7,786 bases of DNA from Lutibacter sp. (GCA_021647265.1 JAKIVA010000080.1:1-7786), one strand, 5' to 3'; positions 1-6,951 are shown, counted from the stretch's first letter. The notes: a model not told the origin generated them from the letters alone. Program-made: numbers and translations.

Positions 1-20
1 GTCTTGTTTACCAACCATAT

Positions 21-58
21 CTGCAAGCTTTTTTACTAAGATACGTATTTGCTTGCAG
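21..58. repeat. Perfect 8-bp inverted repeat (hairpin)
   Basis: CTGCAAGC at 21-28 is exactly complementary to GCTTGCAG at 51-58, leaving a 22-base loop, with a short T-tract at 59-62. It could be a weak terminator for something left of the window, or a structural element of a mobile-element end. No gene next to it in the window explains it. Confidence 0.5.
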
Positions 59-231
59 TTTTAAAAACTTATTGAAAGAGTTTATCAACTGATTATCAAT
101 AATCTAATTGTTTTTAAGGGATGACTAGGTAACGACGAAACAGATGTAGAAAATTGAAAGTTCTCGGTGATGCTCAAGGTATTCTTGGGTGTGTAAATTA
201 AACTCTGTATAAATTTTTTCTATTTTCAACT

Positions 232-280
232 TTTTCGATTTTTCTTCATTGTGATTTTTAAAAGTCGAAGAAGTCGAAAA
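232..280. repeat. Long imperfect hairpin
   Basis: TTTTCGA at 232-238 pairs exactly with TCGAAAA at 274-280. The stem continues inward with T-G, T-A, T-A pairs, a two-base bulge, and CTTC (244-247) against GAAG (267-270), giving about 14 pairs around a 19-base loop. It is A/T-rich, but the length of the stem is notable in non-coding sequence. It lies directly left of another hairpin (286-317). Confidence 0.45.
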
Positions 281-285
281 TGAGC

Positions 286-347
286 CCCAGTGGTAGCGTC
301 ACGTACTACTTTTTGGGTGGTGAATATCTAATGGAATCCTATCACCA
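286..347. repeat. Two adjacent hairpins in a GC-richer patch
   Basis: First hairpin: outer stem CCCA (286-289) with TGGG (314-317), inner stem GTGGTA (290-295) with TACTAC (304-309, one G-U pair), 8-base loop GCGTCACG, and a four-T bulge (310-313). Second hairpin, directly abutting: TGGTGA (318-323) with TCACCA (342-347), 18-base loop. The combination suggests a folded RNA or a conserved repeat unit rather than random spacer. I recognise no known RNA family. Confidence 0.4.
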
Positions 348-387
348 AATTTAATATAAAATTGCTGAACGGTTAAACTCCAATATT

Positions 388-410
388 AAAGTGGAGATCT
401 CCATTTTTTT
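388..410 (+). terminator. Rho-independent terminator-like hairpin
   Basis: The stem AAAgTGGA (388-395, one bulged G) pairs with TCCATTT (400-406) across a GATC loop, and the T-tract runs from 404 to 410. The core, 392-403, is a perfect 12-base palindrome. CTCCA at 379-383 could also pair with TGGAG at 392-396, giving a competing fold. On the + strand this would end transcription from the region to the left and insulate the operon at 650. Confidence 0.5.
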
Positions 411-592
411 CTCAGTTTTTTGTTACTAAATACACTAGTTTTAATATTAATTTCGCATCAATAGATATTTAGTTTTTATGCTGACATAAACCAAAGATAG
501 TCTTTTTAGAAGCTGAAAGCAAAATGCACTAAAATGCATAGTTTTAACTATTTTTGAGACCCATAAATTTAGATATAACTTTATTTAACACG

Positions 593-622
593 TTGTATTT
601 TATATCAAAATAAATATTTTAA
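593..622 (+). promoter_or_regulatory. Possible promoter for the meaB-led operon
   Basis: TTG at 593-595 is followed after 19 bases by TATTTTAA at 615-622, a partial match to the Bacteroidetes -7 element TAnnTTTG. It would place the transcript start about 20 bases before the ATG at 650. A better -7 match, TATTTTTG at 549-556, has no TTG at the proper distance. AT-rich sequence gives such matches by chance, so this is tentative. Confidence 0.25.
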
Positions 623-649
623 ATTTACAACGATTATTGAACTTGAAAA

Positions 650-1735
650 ATGACCAAAAAAAAATCATTAAAATCTGCGTTGTATGAGGTTGAAGGAATT
701 AAACAACCTGCTACAACTAATGATCGTTCAATAAAAAAAGTAAAACTACAACGAAGAAAACAACCTTCTGAAAAAGAGTTTGTTGAAAAAATTATTGAAG
801 GAGATATTTCATATCTAAGTCGTGCAATTACTTTGATTGAAAGTACCAATCCAAACCATCAAAAAAAAGCGAATACCATTTTAGAACGATGCTTACCTTT
901 TGCTAATAAATCTATTCGGATTGGTATTACAGGTGTTCCTGGAGTAGGAAAAAGTACTTTTATTGAAGCTTTTGGAAAGTTATTTACCAATAAAGGTAAA
1001 AAAGTTGCCGTACTAGCCATAGACCCAAGTAGTTCTATTAATAAAGGAAGTATTTTAGGTGATAAAACTCGTATGGAAGAATTGGTAAAAGACCAAAACG
1101 CTTATATACGTCCTTCTCCAAGTGGTTCTTCCTTAGGTGGTGTAGCACAAAAAACACGTGAAACCATTATTTTGTGTGAAGCTGCTGGTTATGATGTAAT
1201 TTTTATTGAAACTGTGGGTGTTGGTCAAAGTGAAACAGCGGTGCATTCCATGGTTGATTTCTTTTTATTGTTAAAATTGGCTGGTGCTGGTGATGAATTA
1301 CAAGGAATTAAACGTGGTATTATTGAAATGGCTGATGCAATTGTAATTAACAAAGCCGATAAGGATAATATAAAACGTGCTGAACTTGCAAAAAATGAAT
1401 TTACACGTGCATTGCATTTATATCCCCCAAAAGAAAGCAACTGGCAACCACAAGTTACTACGTGTAGTGCTTTTTATAATGAAGGAATTGACACTGTTTA
1501 TAAAATAATTGATGATTATTTTAAATTAACAAAAGCAAATGGATTTTTTGATGAAAGAAGAAATGAACAAAATAATTATTGGTTACTGGAAACTATTAAT
1601 CAACAATTAACAACTAATTTTTATAATAAAACAACTGTAAAAAAAGCATTAAAAAAATACAAAGAGGACATAAAAAACCTTAAAACAACACCTTTTAAAG
1701 CTGCTCAAGAAATCCTAAAACTATCTAAAAAATAA
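650..1735 (+). CDS. meaB: Methylmalonyl-CoA mutase-associated GTPase MeaB (ArgK family)
   Basis: This is a cytoplasmic P-loop GTPase of the MeaB/ArgK family, 361 residues. Family members use GTP hydrolysis to gate cobalamin delivery to, and protect, methylmalonyl-CoA mutase in propionate/succinyl-CoA metabolism. Visible motifs: P-loop GVPGVGKST (95-103), the family-specific DPSSS...GSILGDKTRM stretch (125-142), switch region ETVGVGQSE (187-195), NKAD for guanine specificity (234-237) and TCSA (271-274). The first ~40 residues are a basic extension; residues after ~295 form the usual helical C-terminal part. All key residues are intact and the length is normal. The ATG at 650 is the first start in frame with good family alignment; no Shine-Dalgarno is seen. 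Its stop overlaps the next start (TAATG), so it is probably cotranscribed with the glycosyltransferase gene. No mutase gene is in the window. Confidence 0.95.
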   Translation: MTKKKSLKSALYEVEGIKQPATTNDRSIKKVKLQRRKQPSEKEFVEKIIEGDISYLSRAITLIESTNPNHQKKANTILERCLPFANKSIRIGITGVPGVGKSTFIEAFGKLFTNKGKKVAVLAIDPSSSINKGSILGDKTRMEELVKDQNAYIRPSPSGSSLGGVAQKTRETIILCEAAGYDVIFIETVGVGQSETAVHSMVDFFLLLKLAGAGDELQGIKRGIIEMADAIVINKADKDNIKRAELAKNEFTRALHLYPPKESNWQPQVTTCSAFYNEGIDTVYKIIDDYFKLTKANGFFDERRNEQNNYWLLETINQQLTTNFYNKTTVKKALKKYKEDIKNLKTTPFKAAQEILKLSKK

Positions 1736-2448
1736 TGAAGTACGAATTTACCATTATAGTTCCTGTATACAATGAAGAAGATAATTTACAACGTGTTGAA
1801 CAAGAACTAACCAACTATATGAAAATTGCTACTAAAAAAACAAAAATTCTTTTTGTAAATGATGGTAGTAAAGATAAAAGCCAACAATTAATTGAAAAAA
1901 TTTGTACTAACAATTCAGATTTTACTTTTATTCAATTCAAACAAAACTGTGGATTAAGTGCTGCAATTACTGCCGGATTTAAGCATACCAATACTGAATT
2001 GGTCGGCTATATAGATTCCGATTTACAAACTGCACCAGAGGATTTTAATTTACTACTTGCACAAATTGGAGAATATGATTTAGTTACAGGAGTTAGATCA
2101 AATAGAAAAGATACTTTTGTGAAAAATATGTCATCAACAATAGCAAATGGAATTAGGCGTGCTTTTACACATGATGGAATGGATGATACTGGCTGCCCTT
2201 TAAAAGTTATTAAAACGGAGTATGCTAAAAAAATACCTATGTTTAAAGGCCTACACAGGTTTTTACCTGCTATGATTTTATTACAAAATGGAAAGATTAA
2301 ACAAATACCTGTACAACACTTTCCTAGGATTGCAGGTGAAGCAAAATACGGTTTATGGAATCGCCTTTTAGGTCCACTCATTGATTGTTTTGCCTATTTA
2401 TGGATGAAGAAAAAATATATAAATTACGAAATTGCTAAAAAGAATTAA
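1735..2448 (+). CDS. Family 2 glycosyltransferase, polyprenyl-phosphate sugar synthase type
   Basis: This 237-residue GT-A fold enzyme of the DPM1/ArnC/GtrB-like group probably transfers a sugar from a nucleotide donor to polyprenyl phosphate on the cytoplasmic face of the inner membrane. Seen: IIVPVYNEE (7-15), VNDGSKD (41-47), the metal-binding DSDLQ (94-98), DTGCPLK (151-157), and HFPR...GEAKYG (195-206), which matches the basic loop of this group. Unlike GtrB and ArnC it has no pair of C-terminal membrane helices, only a short tail (about 211-228) that could lie along the membrane. The start overlaps the meaB stop by one base, and its own stop overlaps the LAB_N gene in the same way (TAATG), indicating translational coupling. 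From memory, GT2 genes of this subtype often sit beside a LAB_N gene, which supports a joint function. Sugar specificity cannot be read from the sequence. Confidence 0.88.
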   Translation: MKYEFTIIVPVYNEEDNLQRVEQELTNYMKIATKKTKILFVNDGSKDKSQQLIEKICTNNSDFTFIQFKQNCGLSAAITAGFKHTNTELVGYIDSDLQTAPEDFNLLLAQIGEYDLVTGVRSNRKDTFVKNMSSTIANGIRRAFTHDGMDDTGCPLKVIKTEYAKKIPMFKGLHRFLPAMILLQNGKIKQIPVQHFPRIAGEAKYGLWNRLLGPLIDCFAYLWMKKKYINYEIAKKN

Positions 2449-3065
2449 TGAGTAGTTGGATTATTTATAGCATAGGCTTTTTAGCACAACTTTTATTTTC
2501 AGGAAGGTTAATTTTACAATGGATCTTATCTGAAAAAAATAAAAAAGTATTAACCCCTTCCATTTTTTGGAAATTAAGCTTATTTGCATCTTTCCTTCTA
2601 TTTGTTTATGGTTATTTACGGGATGATTTTGCCATTATGTTAGGACAAACTCTTACCTATTTTATATATATTAGAAACTTACAGTTACAGGGAGAATGGC
2701 AAAAAGCTCCCAGAATTTTACGATGGTTTTTATGGATTTTCCCTTTATTAATAGTTATTTATTCTTTTAATAATAATGTTTACGATTTAAATAAACTGCT
2801 CAAAAATGAAGCCATTCCTTTTTGGCTATTAATTTGGGGAAGTATAGCACAAGTTATTTTCACGCTTCGATTTGTGTATCAATGGATTTATTCTGAAAAA
2901 AAGAAAGAATCATCTTTACCTTTTGGGTTCTGGTTGTTAAGCTTAATTGGTTCAATTATGATTTTAATTTACGCTATCTTTAGAGAAGATCCTGTTCTTT
3001 TAGTTGGGCATTTAATGGGCTCTATTATTTATATACGGAATATTTTCATTTTAAGGAAACAATAA
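2448..3065 (+). CDS. LAB_N-domain membrane protein, tandem duplication
   Basis: This 205-residue inner-membrane protein carries two copies of the LAB_N domain (named for the N-terminus of some lipid A disaccharide synthases). Copy one (about 4-80) and copy two (about 125-203) share the same landmarks: R..LQWILSEK (20-30) / R..YQWIYSEK (141-151), an FW...SL stretch (40-45 / 161-166), RDD/REDP (58-60 / 179-182), a conserved G, and IYIRN (73-77 / 194-198). Each copy has three hydrophobic segments, so six to seven spans are expected in total, with a linker helix near 92-108. LAB_N is, to my recollection, grouped with the PQ-loop/SWEET-like fold, in which two three-helix bundles form a transporter. 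I infer a role in moving lipid-linked sugar across the membrane, because it is coupled to a GT2 gene and followed by GT-C enzymes; no direct proof is in the sequence. Confidence 0.85.
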   Translation: MSSWIIYSIGFLAQLLFSGRLILQWILSEKNKKVLTPSIFWKLSLFASFLLFVYGYLRDDFAIMLGQTLTYFIYIRNLQLQGEWQKAPRILRWFLWIFPLLIVIYSFNNNVYDLNKLLKNEAIPFWLLIWGSIAQVIFTLRFVYQWIYSEKKKESSLPFGFWLLSLIGSIMILIYAIFREDPVLLVGHLMGSIIYIRNIFILRKQ

Positions 3066-3071
3066 AAATTA

Positions 3072-3100
3072 AATTAGGTGATTATTGTACTTTCCTAATT
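3072..3100. repeat. Inverted repeat flanking the -33 element
   Basis: AATTAGG (3072-3078) and CCTAATT (3094-3100) form a perfect 7-bp inverted repeat with a 15-base spacer that contains the TTG of the predicted promoter. It may be an operator for a dimeric regulator, or a weak hairpin at the end of the upstream transcript; it has no T-tract right after it, so a terminator is less likely. Confidence 0.35.
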
Positions 3101-3113
3101 ATCCATACATTTG
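3085..3113 (+). promoter_or_regulatory. Bacteroidetes-type promoter
   Basis: TTG (3085-3087), an 18-base spacer, and TACATTTG (3106-3113), a full match to the TAnnTTTG -7 element. Transcription would start near 3120, leaving a leader of about 16 bases before the ATG at 3136. It lies in the largest gap inside the cluster (70 bases), so the second half (GT2, two GT39, membrane protein) can probably be transcribed on its own. Confidence 0.6.
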
Positions 3114-3135
3114 TAAAAGTTGAAAAAATAAAAGA

Positions 3136-3873
3136 ATGATTAAACAATTTGAGCTATGCATTGTTATACCCTGTTATAACGAAGAAAAAAGATTAGACAA
3201 AGAACGAATGCTTAATTTTATTGAAGCACAAAGAAATGTATTATTATGCTTTGTGAACGATGGCTCAAGTGACAACACTTTAGAAGTGCTAAACACCATA
3301 AAAACTGCTTACCCAAACAATGTTGTAGCTATCTCTACACCAAAAAATGTAGGGAAGGCTGAAGCCGTTAGAACGGGAATAACATACTGTAATAAAAATC
3401 TAAAATTTAACAAAATTGCCTATTTAGACGCTGATTTAGCTACCACTTTAGAAGAATGTTATGAAATTAGCACACTAGTTACTGATGAAGTAATATTTGC
3501 TTTTGGATCTAGAATAAAAAAAATTGATACAAATATACAACGAAAAACATCTCGCTTTTTAATAGGAAGAATTATTGCAACTTTTATTTCAAAACAATTA
3601 AAATTAGGAGTTTACGACACACAATGTGGGTGTAAAATATTTGACAGTAAACTTTCTAAAAATATTTTTAATGAAAAATTTATTTCAAAATGGTTATTTG
3701 ATGTGGAGCTTTTTCATAGAATTATTAAAATTTATGGAGAAGAAAAAATGAATACAATATGTAGAGAAGTACCCTTAAAATCTTGGATAGATTACGATGA
3801 TTCTAAAGTTAAAATGACGTACTTTTTTAAACTTTGGTTAGATTTATATCACATACGTAATCATTACAAATAG
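3136..3873 (+). CDS. Family 2 glycosyltransferase, Alg5-like (polyprenyl-phosphate glycosyltransferase)
   Basis: This 245-residue GT-A enzyme resembles the dolichyl-phosphate beta-glucosyltransferase (Alg5/DPG synthase) branch of GT2. It would make a polyprenyl-phosphate hexose from a nucleotide sugar at the cytoplasmic face. Seen: VIPCYNEE (10-17), VNDGSSD (40-46), KNVGKAEAVRTG (70-81), DADL (98-101), GSRI (124-127), DTQCGCKIF (161-169), and WLFDVEL (186-192), the FDVE signature of this branch. There is no N-terminal membrane anchor of the kind eukaryotic Alg5 has, and no C-terminal spans. It differs clearly from the GT2 at 1735-2448, so the two probably use different donors. It follows its own promoter, and the next gene starts 22 bases after its stop. 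Glucose is only a guess from family likeness. Confidence 0.87.
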   Translation: MIKQFELCIVIPCYNEEKRLDKERMLNFIEAQRNVLLCFVNDGSSDNTLEVLNTIKTAYPNNVVAISTPKNVGKAEAVRTGITYCNKNLKFNKIAYLDADLATTLEECYEISTLVTDEVIFAFGSRIKKIDTNIQRKTSRFLIGRIIATFISKQLKLGVYDTQCGCKIFDSKLSKNIFNEKFISKWLFDVELFHRIIKIYGEEKMNTICREVPLKSWIDYDDSKVKMTYFFKLWLDLYHIRNHYK

Positions 3874-3895
3874 ATAAAACCAATTAAACTAAAAA

Positions 3896-5299
3896 ATGAA
3901 ATTGTTTCAAAAAAAAATATCTCCCTACTTTAGTATAGTAATTGGGCTTATTCTATTCAGAGCTTTCTTAAATTATGCCATTCCTTTAATGGATAAAACA
4001 GAAGCTCGGTATGCCAATATTGCCCGAATTATGTCAGAAACCAACAATTGGATTACGCCACAAATAGATTATGGAGTTCCTTTTTGGGCAAAGCCTCCTC
4101 TTTCAACTTGGCTATCTGCACTTAGCTTTGAACTATTTGGTGTAAACGAGTTTGCGGCTAGATTACCTTACCTGCTTTTGAGCATTTTAATAGTGCTTCT
4201 TGTTGGTAAATACGCTACACGAAAAGGACTAGATTTCTTTATTCCTGGAGTAATACTTTTAACAATTCCTGAATTTTTAATTCATGCGGGGGTTGTTTCA
4301 ACAGATACTGCTTTAGCATTTTGCGTTGCATTAGTTATGATTTCTTTTTGGGAAGGAATCAACAATAACAAACAAAAAATTTGGAAATATTTATTTTTTG
4401 TTGGGATAGGTTTAGGTTTGCTTGCTAAAGGACCTATAATTATTATTTTAACAGGACCTCCTATCTTTATTTGGCTTATTGTTTTTAAAGAATTTAAAAA
4501 TGTATGGAAATTATTCCCTTGGATAGTAGGAATACTACTAACAGCTATTATTGCAATTCCTTGGTATTATTTGGCAGAACAGAAAACACCCGGTTTTATA
4601 GATTATTTTATTGTTGGAGAACACTTTAAACGATTTTTAGACTCTAGTTGGAAAGGTGATAAATACGGATTCCCTAAATCTCAACCGCTAGGCATGGTTT
4701 GGATATTTTTAGTATTATTTGCTCTTCCTTGGATACAATTATTAGTAATTAAACTATGGAAAAACAGAACCAATTTATTTAAAAATAAATGGGTTACATT
4801 TTTACTGTTTTGGCTGTTGTGGACACCACTATTTTTTACAGTTTCAAAAAGCTTGATTCACCCTTATATTTTACCTGTAATGGTACCTATTGCCTTGCTA
4901 ATAACACACTGGTGGGAAACTATTTTACACAGAAAAAAAATTATTATTGGTAGTCTAATTTTTCCATTTCTTGCCTTGTTATTTTATTTTGGATTGACAA
5001 TTAGTGAAAAAAAAGAATTTTATATAAATACGGATAAATACTTGATTGAAAATACGGCTAATAATAAGCTACCTATTTACCATTGGCAAAAGAAAAGTTA
5101 TTCCGGACAGTTCTACACAAAAGGTAACATGAAGGCTATGGAGAATTCTGCCAAATTAAAAGAAGTAATTAATACAGAAAATCCTTTTTTAATTATTATT
5201 CCAATAAAAAAAGTTAAGAATATTGATAACTCAGAAATGAGTTTATTAAAAAAAATAGACTCTAATTACAAAAAAGGTATGTATATCTTTAAAAAATAA
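3896..5299 (+). CDS. GT39/GT83 (ArnT-like) membrane glycosyltransferase
   Basis: This 467-residue GT-C enzyme has about ten or more hydrophobic segments up to residue ~368, then a soluble C-terminal domain of ~97 residues. Family members take a sugar from polyprenyl phosphate and add it to an acceptor (lipid A, protein or polysaccharide) on the periplasmic side. Seen: the first-loop acidic motif DKTEARYANIARIM (33-46) with the catalytic-type D/E and RY, KPPLSTW (66-72), LAKGP (176-180), GEHFKRF (241-247), and SKSLIHPYILPV (317-328), which corresponds to the SK.KLP.Y.LP loop of ArnT. It is shorter than E. coli ArnT (about 550), mainly in the C-terminal domain. The ATG at 3896 gives a short N-terminus right before the first span. 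It pairs with the neighbouring paralogue at 5326. Acceptor unknown. Confidence 0.9.
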   Translation: MKLFQKKISPYFSIVIGLILFRAFLNYAIPLMDKTEARYANIARIMSETNNWITPQIDYGVPFWAKPPLSTWLSALSFELFGVNEFAARLPYLLLSILIVLLVGKYATRKGLDFFIPGVILLTIPEFLIHAGVVSTDTALAFCVALVMISFWEGINNNKQKIWKYLFFVGIGLGLLAKGPIIIILTGPPIFIWLIVFKEFKNVWKLFPWIVGILLTAIIAIPWYYLAEQKTPGFIDYFIVGEHFKRFLDSSWKGDKYGFPKSQPLGMVWIFLVLFALPWIQLLVIKLWKNRTNLFKNKWVTFLLFWLLWTPLFFTVSKSLIHPYILPVMVPIALLITHWWETILHRKKIIIGSLIFPFLALLFYFGLTISEKKEFYINTDKYLIENTANNKLPIYHWQKKSYSGQFYTKGNMKAMENSAKLKEVINTENPFLIIIPIKKVKNIDNSEMSLLKKIDSNYKKGMYIFKK

Positions 5300-5325
5300 A
5301 CAACTTAAATTATAGTACTTCCTAA

Positions 5326-6951
5326 ATGATAAAAACCATTGAAAAATATCCAATAGCATCTATATCAATTGTTGTTTTGTTAATGCTATTAGTGCATTTA
5401 AACGTTCCGAACGTAACCATTATGGAAGCACGTAATTTTATTACTGCACGAGAAATGGTACATGATAATCATTGGATTTTAACCACAATGAATGGAGAAG
5501 CTCGTTATCAAAAACCTCCGTTACCAACTTGGCTAACAGCAATTTCAGGGCTAATTTTTGGAATGAACAATCTTTTTGCGTTACGGTTACCTGCAGTATT
5601 TATGGTTTTATTTTCAGGTATTTTTATTTATTTTTTATCGGTAAAACTAGCTCTTCCAAAAAAACAGAGTCTTCAAAATGGTTTTATTTTAGTTACTTCA
5701 TTTTATATCATTGCCATTATAAACGAAGCACCTTGGGATATTTTTGCACACGGATTTATGTTGGCTGGCGTATATTATCTATTTCAATTTTTTGAAAATG
5801 AAAAAAAATATTGGAAAAATGCTTTATTGGCTGCTATTTTTGTTGGCTTGTCATTTATGAGCAAAGGTCCGGTTTCATTTTATGCTATATTTTTACCTTT
5901 TTTAATCTCTTATGGCGTTACCTATAAATTTAAAAAATTAACACCTAAAATTATTCCATTAATTAGCTTTGTCATTTTATTTCTAATTATTGGCGGTTGG
6001 TGGTTTGTTTATGTTCGTTTGGCTGACCCTAAAGCTTTTTTAGAAATTGCCACTAGAGAAACTGCTAATTGGAGTAGTTACAATGTAAAACCTTTTTATT
6101 ATTACTGGAGCTTTTTTATTCAATCTGGTTTATGGGCAATTCCAGCTTTTATAAGTTTATTATACCCTTATTTAAGGAATCGAGTAGAAAACAAAAAAGT
6201 GTATAAATTTACGTTTTGGTGGACTATTATTGCTGTAATTTTACTTTCAATAATTCCAGAAAAAAAACCTCGATATTTAGTTCCTGTATTAATTCCTTTA
6301 GCTTTAAACACTGGCTTCTACATACAATATTTAATTATTAATTTTTCTAAACTAAAGCGTAAAATTGAAATCTACCCTGTATATTTTAACTTCTTACTCA
6401 TAGCATTATTAGGAGTAATTTTACCATTTGCACTTTATTTTTTCCTTAATCAAGGAATACAACAACACTTTACAAGTTATATACTAACTTCCATATCTAC
6501 ATTTTTAATAGGACTTCTACTTATTAAAAATTTATTTCAAAAAAAGATAAAACCCGTATTTTATGTAACCATCTTATTTATGGTTGTTATTTTTACCTTT
6601 GGATTGCCTATTTCAAAAAGTTTGAATAAAAATGAAGCCTTTAATTCCATTAATAAACTCCATCTACTTGAAAAAAGTTACGATATTAAAACGTATTCAA
6701 TAGGGGTAATTACACCAGAGTTATTGTGGGATTACAACGGTATTATAAAAAACATTTATAAAAACGAAGATTTGAAAATTCCTAATGACAATCAATTTGG
6801 ATTACTTTTAATGAATAGGGATCTTAAACTAATTTTATCACAATTAAAAAATAATTACAACGCTAAACTTATTGAAACTTACAATCTGAATGTTGGAAGC
6901 AAAAAGAAAGGTCGATTAATTAGAGCATTTTATTTAATCTCAAAAAAATAG
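5326..6951 (+). CDS. Second GT39/ArnT-like membrane glycosyltransferase
   Basis: This 541-residue GT-C protein is a diverged neighbour of the previous gene. Matching landmarks in the same order: TIMEARNFITAREM (31-44) for DKTEARYANIARIM, KPPLPTWLTA (63-72), ALRLPAVF (85-92), APWD (135-138) in the place of the STD loop, MSKGP (178-182), and EKKPRYLVPVLIP (312-324). Three further spans (about 350-372, 383-402, 409-428) and a soluble C-terminal domain (430-541) follow, so it is longer than its neighbour. The RY of the first-loop motif is RN here, but the acidic residue (E34) is kept. A GEHFKRF-like motif is not obvious; ATRETANWS (242-250) lies where it is expected. It is probably active on a different donor or acceptor from the first enzyme. 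It starts 26 bases after the previous stop, in the same operon. Confidence 0.88.
   Translation: MIKTIEKYPIASISIVVLLMLLVHLNVPNVTIMEARNFITAREMVHDNHWILTTMNGEARYQKPPLPTWLTAISGLIFGMNNLFALRLPAVFMVLFSGIFIYFLSVKLALPKKQSLQNGFILVTSFYIIAIINEAPWDIFAHGFMLAGVYYLFQFFENEKKYWKNALLAAIFVGLSFMSKGPVSFYAIFLPFLISYGVTYKFKKLTPKIIPLISFVILFLIIGGWWFVYVRLADPKAFLEIATRETANWSSYNVKPFYYYWSFFIQSGLWAIPAFISLLYPYLRNRVENKKVYKFTFWWTIIAVILLSIIPEKKPRYLVPVLIPLALNTGFYIQYLIINFSKLKRKIEIYPVYFNFLLIALLGVILPFALYFFLNQGIQQHFTSYILTSISTFLIGLLLIKNLFQKKIKPVFYVTILFMVVIFTFGLPISKSLNKNEAFNSINKLHLLEKSYDIKTYSIGVITPELLWDYNGIIKNIYKNEDLKIPNDNQFGLLLMNRDLKLILSQLKNNYNAKLIETYNLNVGSKKKGRLIRAFYLISKK

Larger units (their letters stand above)
1..649. other. Gene-free leader region with multiple hairpins
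   Basis: I find no supportable gene in these 649 bases; all forward frames are broken by frequent stops. On the minus strand, one frame is open for about 58 codons (roughly 125-300), without a recognisable domain. The left part (1-410) contains several inverted repeats and a patch near 281-320 that is clearly richer in G and C than its surroundings, and it ends in a terminator-like hairpin. The right part (411-649) is plain AT-rich sequence leading to the first gene. The left part could be the remains of a mobile element, a dispersed repeat or a structured RNA; the sequence alone does not decide. Confidence 0.6.

Noticed and set aside
91..104. GATTATCAATAATC perfect palindrome-like repeat
   Set aside because: The two-base spacer and pure A/T bias make it a likely chance repeat in AT-rich DNA; it is too tight to form an RNA hairpin in full.
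125..300. Minus-strand stretch open for ~58 codons, possible pseudogene
   Set aside because: No start, no recognisable domain, and more than one minus-strand frame is open in part of the stretch, so openness is not evidence of coding.
634..849. Minus-strand open frame of 71 codons over the start of meaB
   Set aside because: It lies antisense to a clearly coding gene with intact motifs, and its product shows no recognisable domain.
1225..1440. Minus-strand open frame inside meaB
   Set aside because: Shadow of the GTPase gene; no motif of its own.
2007..2381. Minus-strand open frame of 124 codons inside the first GT2 gene
   Set aside because: Antisense to the catalytic part of a well-supported glycosyltransferase; length is explained by the codon pattern of the real gene.
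5472..5795. Second + strand frame of 107 codons inside the second GT39 gene
   Set aside because: Fully inside the larger, motif-supported GT39 frame, and its product looks like a frame-shifted hydrophobic region.
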